A stretch of DNA of 64,000 nt from Persicaria tinctoria (taxonomy: Eukaryota > Streptophyta > Magnoliopsida > Caryophyllales > Polygonaceae): assembly GCA_037127255.1 (NCBI GenBank), contig JBANSL010000008.1, positions 5,542,896-5,606,895 of the forward strand, in the 5' to 3' direction. The position numbers and the translations under genes were made by a program. The notes under the pieces are model-generated. The model did no database searches. It was not told the DNA's origin and saw nothing but the letters and a program-made list of their open reading frames with translations. This document shows, piece by piece, positions 56,965-64,000 of the stretch (positions are counted from its first letter, which is position 1; every line of letters starts with the position of its first letter).

Positions 56965-57539
56965 CAGTGGCGGAGCAAGGATTTTCGATCAGAGGGTATT
57001 AAAAAAAAGTCGTGAATTTTTTTTTTCCTGTGTATACTTACTAAGAAGATTTTTAAAAAATATATATATATTGAAAAAAACTAAAATTGTGATATTTTTA
57101 ATGAATTTTTTTGTATTTAAATTGTTGAGAGTAACCAAAAAATAGAAGAGAAATAAAAAATATAGAAAAAAAATCACGAAGAATTATTTTTAAAACAATA
57201 TTGAAAGAAAATGTTAAATGTATAATTTAAATATAAATATGACATTTTTAAAGAAATAATTGATAGAAACAAAAAAAGTAGAGAGAAATTAAGAAGAATT
57301 AATGGTATAGTAAAAAACAAATAAAAAGTGAAGAAGTTGTGATTTGAACCAAGACCTTTTAATTCTCCTTTTTTCCTTTACCACTTGAGATAGATAACAC
57401 TCTTGTTTCAAATATTATTTAAAATGTTATATTGCCTTAAAAATACTAAATATATACAAAAACAAATTTACTTTTTTTGTATTTTTTTTTTCGGGTTGGG
57501 GTGCTCGAGCACCCCAAGCATCCCCTAGCTCCGCCACTG
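56965..57539. repeat. TIR element with CAGTGGCGGAG ends
   Basis: Left CAGTGGCGGAGCAAGGATTT and right CCCTAGCTCCGCCACTG are inverted, a common terminal pattern of plant non-autonomous DNA elements. The interior is AT-rich with no transposase. Target duplication not clear; superfamily unassigned (hAT-like). Confidence 0.6.
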
Positions 57540-58552
57540 ATTGCAGACAGGCTTGTGCTTAGTAACAAATTGACCTTGTATTAAACATATCTCCTGTATG
57601 TTGATCTTTTTTTAGCACCCATCCTATAAAAGATTGGTTCATTGTGTTTGACATATTATTACATGGAGATTGACGACTAAAAACATTTGGATGTTGATTT
57701 ATTAATTACTACACATTTTGTTGGTTTGTGTTTCGGGTAAATTGGATTACTTCACCATGTTAAATCATACCGGGTTTGCTGAATCTGATATAATAAAATA
57801 TTGGGGTTTTACTATTCTATGTCCCAAACTCTCAACTGGATAAGATTACTCAAATTTAAATAACTTTTTAGCTTTTTTTTAATATTGTTTTCTTTATCCT
57901 GTACCTTTGGAGTATAGGATAGAAAGACCGATAAAATATATATAACTCCATTTGGCTTGAACAGGGCGAAAATCTTCCAAGAAATGTTCAACAATTAATG
58001 TTGCTTTATCGAGCATTAATTAAATGTTGTGTTCAAAACAATTATTTAATTAATTATTTAATTAATGGATTTGGTCATAGTGAGAAGATTGACAACGATT
58101 AGCAACTTAGTTGGGGATTAATTAGTTGCTATCTCAAATATATAAATTGAACAAATGGAAGAATATTGGATGTGTTATTTTTTATTTATTTATTTTTAGA
58201 TCAGAGATTGGATGTGTTATTATTACAAGTTAATTTAGATTATTATTAAATAATTTCAGTTAAAACTTCGATCTATAAATACCCTAAAAATATGCAAAAT
58301 GCTACTTCAACCAAACAACAACATCCTAAAAATGTTATTTTTGACAATTCAGAAATGTCAAATAATCAATTAATTAATTTTTTACATTTAGAAGATATGA
58401 TGAATTTAATTTCTTGATAAAAAATAATCAAGCAAAAAGAAGCCAATTCAACCGTTGGAAGTGGTCGATCATATTCAAACCAAGCCCAATATGCATACCA
58501 AATCATTTTGACAATTTCTTCTAAATATTGCAAGATGCCAAGAGCCACTACC
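57540..58552. other. extensin-2 upstream region
   Basis: From about 58012 it matches the region around 45085-45175 and 45475-45510, and from 58130 it matches 49018 onward. The extensin duplication therefore included upstream DNA, later split by insertions in copy 1. Confidence 0.5.
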
Positions 58553-58562
58553 TATATATAAA
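58553..58562 (+). promoter_or_regulatory. TATA box of extensin 2
   Basis: TATATATAAA about 135 bp before the start codon, in the same conserved block as at 49284. Confidence 0.7.
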
Positions 58563-58692
58563 CCCTTTCACCTCTCATCAAATAAGCCATCTCAACTCCT
58601 CCCAGTTTAGTTTCCAATTGCTTGTAGCAAAATTCATTAGGCTACAAAACACATCCAAGATTGCCCATTGCTCGTTCGGAATCCACTTCACA

Positions 58693-59619
58693 ATGGGTTC
58701 GTTTTCGAGCTTCGTAGTCTACTGCATCGCTTTGAGCATGGTCGCCACCCTTGCTGCGGCTGGCGAGTACTCTCCATATTCATCCTACTCGCCTCCATCA
58801 TACAAATCTTCTCCTAATTATTACAACTCTCCTCCAAATTACTACTACTCACCACCGCCACCAACCCAAAAGTACTCACCTTATTACTCACCATCCCCGT
58901 ACTACTACTCTCCTCCTTCGTATTCACCTCCTTCGTACTATTCTCCGCCAACTTATTCACCACCCAAATATTACTCTCCACCATCGTACTCTTATTCTCC
59001 TCCTTCATATTCACCGCCTAAGTACTACTCACCACCTTCATATTACTCTCCTCCCACATATTCACCTCCTAAGTACTACTCGCCACCTTCGTACTATTCT
59101 CCTCCCACATATTCACCTCCGAAATACTACTCCCCACCCTCATACTACTCTCCTCCCACATATTCACCACCTAAGTACTACTCGCCACCCTCATACTACT
59201 CTCCTCCCACGTATTCGCCTCCTAAGTACTATTCACCGCCTTCATACTACTCTCCTCCCACGTATTCTCCTCCTAAGTACTATTCACCGCCTTCATACTA
59301 CTCTCCTCCCACGTATTCTCCTCCTAAGTACTACTCGCCGCCTTCATACTACTCTCCCCCCACTTATTCGCCTCCTAAGTACTACTCGCCGCCTTCATAC
59401 TACTCTCCTCCCACGTATTCACCTCCTAAGTACTATTCGCCGCCTTCATACTACTCTCCTCCCACATATTCGCCTCCTAAGTACTACTCACCGCCTTCAT
59501 ATTACTCTCCTCCCACATATTCACCACCTAAGTACTATTCATCGCCTCCAAACTACTACTCGCCTCCATCCTACTCCCCACCTAAATACTACAACTCACC
59601 ACCTTATTACAAGAAGTAA
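58693..59619 (+). CDS. extensin-like Tyr/Pro-rich cell-wall protein 2 (308 aa)
   Basis: ATG at 58693 is chosen because it begins the conserved signal peptide (MGSFSSFVVYCIALSMVATL); the open frame extends upstream to 58528 but that part is 5' UTR. Mature sequence as in copy 1: an N-terminal SPPNYYYSPPPPTQKYSPYY block, then a very regular run of about 17-residue SPPKYY-SPPSYY-SPPTY units, ending NSPPYYKK. Secreted, expected to be hydroxylated at Pro and cross-linked through Tyr. Units are more uniform than in copy 1, suggesting recent unequal exchange. Intact, with its own TATA block. Confidence 0.92.
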   Translation: MGSFSSFVVYCIALSMVATLAAAGEYSPYSSYSPPSYKSSPNYYNSPPNYYYSPPPPTQKYSPYYSPSPYYYSPPSYSPPSYYSPPTYSPPKYYSPPSYSYSPPSYSPPKYYSPPSYYSPPTYSPPKYYSPPSYYSPPTYSPPKYYSPPSYYSPPTYSPPKYYSPPSYYSPPTYSPPKYYSPPSYYSPPTYSPPKYYSPPSYYSPPTYSPPKYYSPPSYYSPPTYSPPKYYSPPSYYSPPTYSPPKYYSPPSYYSPPTYSPPKYYSPPSYYSPPTYSPPKYYSSPPNYYSPPSYSPPKYYNSPPYYKK

Positions 59620-60340
59620 TTAGTGCGTTCTACATGGTCAATTCAAAATTATCATATATATTATTTGTTTGAATTCCTTCTATAAAAACAAATGTAAGGT
59701 CTTGTGTATTAATTTGTTGCCCATGTATTGGCAAAATATTATACCCTTTGTAATGCTTACATATTGATAATAAGATGAGTGATTGCTTTCATGTGTGTTT
59801 GTATGTGTAAAAATTCTAGTTGTCTACTCTCATTCCATCCTTTATTGCTTTCCTTCTACGTGTATTTTGGAACGGAGAGGAGAGAGCATTATATAATACA
59901 TATTAAAAATGAATAAATTCAAATTTTTTTTTATCATTATAATTATTTATTGATAATAGTAATAACTATAAATTGAATTTGAGTAAAATTAAAATATTGA
60001 AAAACTGTATAATTTTTATAATATATACGTAATCAGTAATATATATATATTTTAGTTTGTTTGGAGTTTAGAAAAAATATTTTGAGTTACTAGTTGAACG
60101 ATATCTTAAACATCTTATATTCCACGAGACAGATTATCCAAGATTTATGCAAATTTTCACATAAAAATATGTGATAGATAATCGATCATTGATCAACAAC
60201 GTCCAAAAAGCAGGCAATTCAACAGTTAGAAATGGTCTCAAACTCGTGTAATTTGTAATACTAATCAATATTCAAACTAAGCACAGCAATATGCACATAC
60301 GACGTCGTTTTGACGATTTGGAAAGGCCGCTACGGCTACC
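59620..60340. other. spacer between extensin 2 and pseudogene 3
   Basis: 3' flank of extensin 2, then AT-rich sequence and the promoter side of the third copy. No other gene. Confidence 0.4.
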
Positions 60341-60348
60341 TATATAAA
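60341..60348 (+). promoter_or_regulatory. TATA box of extensin pseudogene 3
   Basis: TATATAAA in GGCTACCTATATAAATCC, about 90 bp before the start codon, matching the TATA blocks of the two intact copies. Confidence 0.6.
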
Positions 60349-60435
60349 TCCTTTCATTCTTCACCCAATAAGTCATCAACTCCTCCAAATTTCCTTCTTG
60401 TAGGAATCAACGTTGGCTTCTTGCATCTCTTCAAA

Positions 60436-60977
60436 ATGGGTTCGTTTTCAAGCTTCGTAGTCTACTATATCGCTTTAAGCACAGTCGCCAGCCTTGCAAT
60501 GGCTGGCGAGTACTCCCCTCATTCCTATACTCGATCACCTCCATCTTATTACGTCCAATCACCTCCGAATTATTATAATTCTCATCCAAATTACTACTAC
60601 CCACCCCCATCGGCAATTGTGCCCTATTTCCCGTTCTACTATGTACACTCTCCTCCTCCTCCAACATACTCGCCCCCTAAATATTACTCATCACCATTAT
60701 ACTATTCTCCACCGACTTATTCGTCTCCTAAATACTACTCTCCTCCGACATACACCGCCATCTTACTCTTACTCTCCTCCTACATATACACCTCCGAAAT
60801 ATTATTCACCACCAGCATACTAGCTACTACTCTCCTCCGACTTACTCGCCTCCTAAGTATTACTCACCGCCTTCGTACTACTCTCCTCCTACGAATTCAC
60901 CTCTGAAATACTACTCATCGCCTCCAAACTACTACTCTCCTCCCTCGTACTACTCACCGCCTCATTACAAGAAATAA
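60436..60977 (+). pseudogene. extensin-like copy 3, frameshifted
   Basis: ATG at 60436 begins the same signal peptide (MGSFSSFVVYYIALSTVASL) and the first ~105 codons are in frame. Near 60751 a one-base loss shifts into a hydrophobic missense frame. The correct frame then meets a TAG at about 60821, and a further shift is needed to reach the expected HYKK end and TAA at 60977. The repeat region is much shorter than in copies 1 and 2. A truncated secreted product could in principle still be made. Confidence 0.88.
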
Positions 60978-60997
60978 TTTCCGAGTATAGTTTAGGG

Positions 60998-61850
60998 TGA
61001 TTTTGGTAGAGAGCCTTTTTTAAATATTCAATTAGTCACCTAGCCCATTAATCAATTTAATTAGTTTTGCCCTAGCCCCTTCCCAATTGGGTGGGTTGGT
61101 CAATGGTCAACCGTTTGACCATTGACCGGTCAACGGTCAACCGTTGACCGGTCAACGTTGACCAACCCATTTTGATGCCAACTTTTTTTTTTTTTTTGAT
61201 GCCAACTTTTTTTTTTTTTTGTGATGCCAACTTTTTTTTTTAGTGATGCCATATTTTACCATTTTGATGCCAAAATTTTACTATATTTTATTTTCATTTT
61301 GATGCCACTTTTTTATGTCAATTTTTTGATAATATTTTTTTTTTACCGTGATGCCATATTTTTGATGATATTTTTTCAAAGTAGTATTTTTTGATGACAT
61401 TTTTTCTTTAATGTGATACAAATTTTTCAAAATGGCATCAATGGTCAACGTGACATTAGAGTAAACAAAAAATGTCATCAAAGTTTAAAAAAAGTGTCAT
61501 CCAATAATTTAATTAGAAAAGTGGCATCGGAGTGAAAATAAAATGTAATAAAATTTTGGCATCAAAACGGTAAAATATGACATCACAAAAAATGTCATCA
61601 ATGTTTTAAAAAAGTGGCATCAAAAAAAAGTCATCCAATCATTTCATTAGAAAAGTGACAATAAGGTGACAATATTTTGATTCCACGTTTTAAGCTCTTA
61701 TGCCATCAATTATATAAAATTGTCACCACAAAAATGTTGGCATCAAAACGGTAAAATATGGCATAACTAAAAAAAAAAAAGTTGGCATCAAAAAAAAAAA
61801 AAAAAAAATTGGCATCAAAATTGGTTGACCATTGACCGTTTAAGAGGGCT
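60998..61850. repeat. large foldback element downstream of the extensin pseudogene
   Basis: Two arms of roughly 350-400 bp are inverted copies: GGTCAATGGTCAACC and repeated TTTTGATGCCAACTTTTTT at left, AAAAAGTTGGCATCAAAA and GGTTGACCATTGACCG at right, around a centre near 61440. Outer parts share GCCCATTAAT/ATTAATGGGC. Near 61110-61170 the left arm contains a nested near-palindrome of GGTCAACGG units. Long inverted arms suggest a MULE-type foldback; no target duplication identified. Confidence 0.75.
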
Positions 61851-62335
61851 AAGCAAGCTAAAAAACAATTAATGGGCTAAGCATACTAAAAAACAATTAA
61901 TGGACCTATCTAGCTAACCAAATATGCTTAAAGGTCCATTTGAACAAATTCCCTACGTAGTTTACCAATATTGTATTACTCCGTATTTGTTTTCTATTGA
62001 ATATTTATCGACGCGAATGTCCTGCAATAAATGTCAAATACTCCGTATTCAATTACTGTGCGGCACAGTAATCTACGCTTATACTGAGAATACAAAGCTT
62101 TACTCGTGATGAGCGACTGTTATATATCGTGTGTGTACGTTTGAAATTTCTATTTATTTGGTTATAAAATTATCGTCGAGAATCATTTAAAAAAAAATAG
62201 AAAAATAATACTAAGTATCAGATCTTAATAAAAAAACGTTTCCGTTATATACACCCCAAATCATACACGTCAATTCCAACGTGCATGGTCAAAGTGGGTT
62301 AATTAATTTTTTTAAAGTGCTAATTAATCAGAAAG
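61851..62335. other. spacer
   Basis: Contains TACTCCGTAT words at about 61978 and 62040 and a block (62230-62310) related to the MADS-intron repeat at 3838. No gene. Confidence 0.4.
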
Positions 62336-62717
62336 TGTAGAGTGTTATAAGTGTTAGAGTGAGGGGGGTATTTTGGTCATTTCAGGGTGTTCAAATGGTA
62401 GTTAGAAGGTTATTACAATTTACAACCTCCTCTTCCACCGTTTGTATTCAGTACATAAGGGGTATTTGGTTTGCTGTAACAGATTGATTTTGGTAATTGG
62501 TTGTTTAATTGTTTTGCTCTCAATTCAGAAACTATTTTCTTCCTCCATTTTTGATCTTTTCGTTTACTTCAAATGGTATCAGAGCGCATTGAAAATCTCC
62601 TTGAGATTCAGTGTGTTTTCGTTCTTCTATTGTGATCTGTGAGATCTCGCTTCTGCTGCTTTCGTGATGGCTGGGAGTGGTTCTGGTTCTTCTCCGCAAC
62701 CTGGAAATGGATCTGGT
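62336..62717 (+). mobile_element. 5' end of a Copia element: LTR, primer-binding site, gag start
   Basis: About 238 bp of LTR (62336-62573) ends ACTTCAAA and is followed by TGGTATCAGAGCGCA (62574). Downstream, ATG at 62664 begins MAGSGSGSSPQPGNGSG, typical of a Copia gag N-terminus. The frame is cut off at 62717 where different sequence begins. Confidence 0.65.
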
Positions 62718-64000
62718 TGTAAAGACCGAAAATTTAAAATTTTTATTATTATTTTAAGTAGATATATTATTATTTTAAAATCCTTCCGGCATTGTTTTAG
62801 AAATTGGATTTTGACGGAATTTGATTCTGCTTTCAAGTTCCGAGTTTGATAAATATTAATTTAATTCCGATTATCTTGAAATTAATTTCCGCTATTTTGA
62901 ATCGGGGATCATTCTTCAAATTGGATTTTCTTTTCTTATTCTTTTTTCCTTACTCCTTCCCTCTCTCTCTCTCTCCCGGATTTCTGTTGAAATTCCATTG
63001 TGTAATTACCAATTCTAAGCAACAAACTGTGAAATTGGTCCCCTCCCTCCCTTTTGTCTTCTTCCCTCACAGCTCACACTTTTGAGTTTTGAGATTGATC
63101 TTATCTATATAGCATCTCTTACCCTCAATTGTCACTCCAAATCTCACCAAACAACCGACAGAACCCTCTCCTCTGCTCTCTTCCATTCACGCGGAAGCAG
63201 CCACCATCCCTCATCTGACCTCTCTCTTCCTCTTTTCTGTTCTGTAAGTCACCACGGTCACCACCACCAATTGCCGATTCAGACCTATCAAACAACCCGT
63301 TTTCCACCTCGAGCAACATCCACTTCCTCCGGTAGCCCTCTCCCTTCCTCTCTCTGTCAAGAAGCAGCAACCACGCCGCCGGGCTCCGCTGCCACAGCAA
63401 CCTCCCTCTGTCGCCGATCCCGAGCAACCCAGCAGCAGCGTCGACCTTCAATTCCGCCTTCCCTTCCCCGAGTGTCGTATCGAGGAGAGCAGCCGAGCCA
63501 CTGAGCATCAGCCCCACCTCCATTCTCCCTCTCCATCAAGCCCAGCAACAGCCCTACACTGCTCCGATGTCCGAAGACGCCCAGAAACCGCCCAGGAGCA
63601 GCCCAGCGCCGCTGCACCACCCTTTTTTTCCTCCTTCTTCTTCCCTGTTCCGTCCTCAAGATCGGTGATGACTCTCCCTCTCGTTTCGATCAATTCTCCC
63701 TTAAAGGTCCTCTTTTAATTACTTATCTCTCGTCCTAGGCCAAGATCTATGCATCTCCGACTCCGACGAGGCCGAATCTAGCCACATCGAACGTTTCCGG
63801 CGCCTCGGTGAGTTCCTCTTTCCTCCTCCTTTCCTATGTGCGCGTTCCATTTTGCGGGGTGGGTGTGGTCGGAGTTGGGGTTCGGTCGGAGTGGGTGAAC
63901 CTCAGGCCGAGAGTCCGCCGGCAGGGGCTCGGATTTCTTCTTCTCCCGTCCGCTTTCCGTCGTCGCCTTTGAGCCTTGTTCTGTTTCATTGTTTTGAAGG
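62718..64000 (+). mobile_element. probable start of a long Ty3/gypsy-type LTR
   Basis: Begins TGTAAAGACCGAAAATTTAA exactly where the Copia gag frame stops. This start resembles those of long LTRs in the Del/Tekay group (from memory). The rest is first AT-rich, then C/T-rich with CTCTCTCTCTCTCTCC and many Ser/Pro/Ala-rich open frames on both strands, none credible as a gene. The other end lies outside the window, so a cellular promoter and 5' UTR remains an alternative. Confidence 0.4.

Noticed and set aside
58528..58692. Upstream in-frame extension of extensin 2
   Set aside because: Overlaps the TATA block and 5' UTR; the conserved signal peptide starts at 58693.
62900..63700. Several 100-140 codon frames on both strands near the window end
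   Set aside because: C/T-rich low-complexity sequence gives open frames on both strands; no domain, and an LTR interpretation fits the start at 62718.

Overview
The window is nuclear DNA from a eudicot plant. It has intron-containing genes with GT-AG junctions, AT-rich spacers and plant-type LTR retrotransposons, TRIMs, LINE and SINE copies and MITEs. I cannot name the species from the sequence. No prokaryotic, organellar or viral segment is visible, and there is no rRNA, CRISPR array or convincing tRNA gene.

Layout: 0-1.1 kb holds an unrecognised plus-strand gene and, at the window edge, a possible exon on the other strand. 2.8-6.7 kb (minus) is a six-exon MIKC-type MADS-box gene with an RTE-type LINE tail in its second intron. 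9.0-9.6 kb is a complete TRIM. 12-15 kb is SINE, TRIM and MITE debris. 15.2-17.9 kb (minus) is a three-exon plastid fructose-1,6-bisphosphatase of the type without the redox loop. 19.5-23.2 kb and 32.2-37.0 kb (both minus) are two related GT61 glycosyltransferase genes. They share exon structure except that one intron is present in the first and exactly absent in the second. The 9 kb between them holds nested transposons: Copia relic, then a TIR element, then a recent 2.3 kb non-autonomous LTR element, and separately a hAT-like element inside a MULE-like one.

38.1-43.1 kb is a full-length, coding-dead Copia element (minus). 49.4-61 kb is a tandem cluster of three plus-strand extensin-like Tyr/Pro-rich cell-wall protein genes. 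The first two are intact and the third is a pseudogene. A second Copia element (51.6-56.6 kb, minus, with an intact 733-codon RT/RNase H block) separates copies one and two. The window ends in a Copia 5' end broken by what looks like the start of a long Ty3/gypsy-type LTR.

The host genes do not form one pathway. The GT61 pair and the extensin cluster both relate to secretory or cell-wall glycan and protein chemistry, FBPase serves plastid sugar metabolism, and the MADS gene is a transcription factor. The most unusual structures are small retroelement derivatives: a palindromic LTR insertion whose two outer ends are both U3 ends (33.2 kb), and a TRIM-like element with two unrelated LTRs inside one 5-bp target duplication (45.6 kb). 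All exon models come from reading splice sites and frames by eye, without transcripts or database searches.
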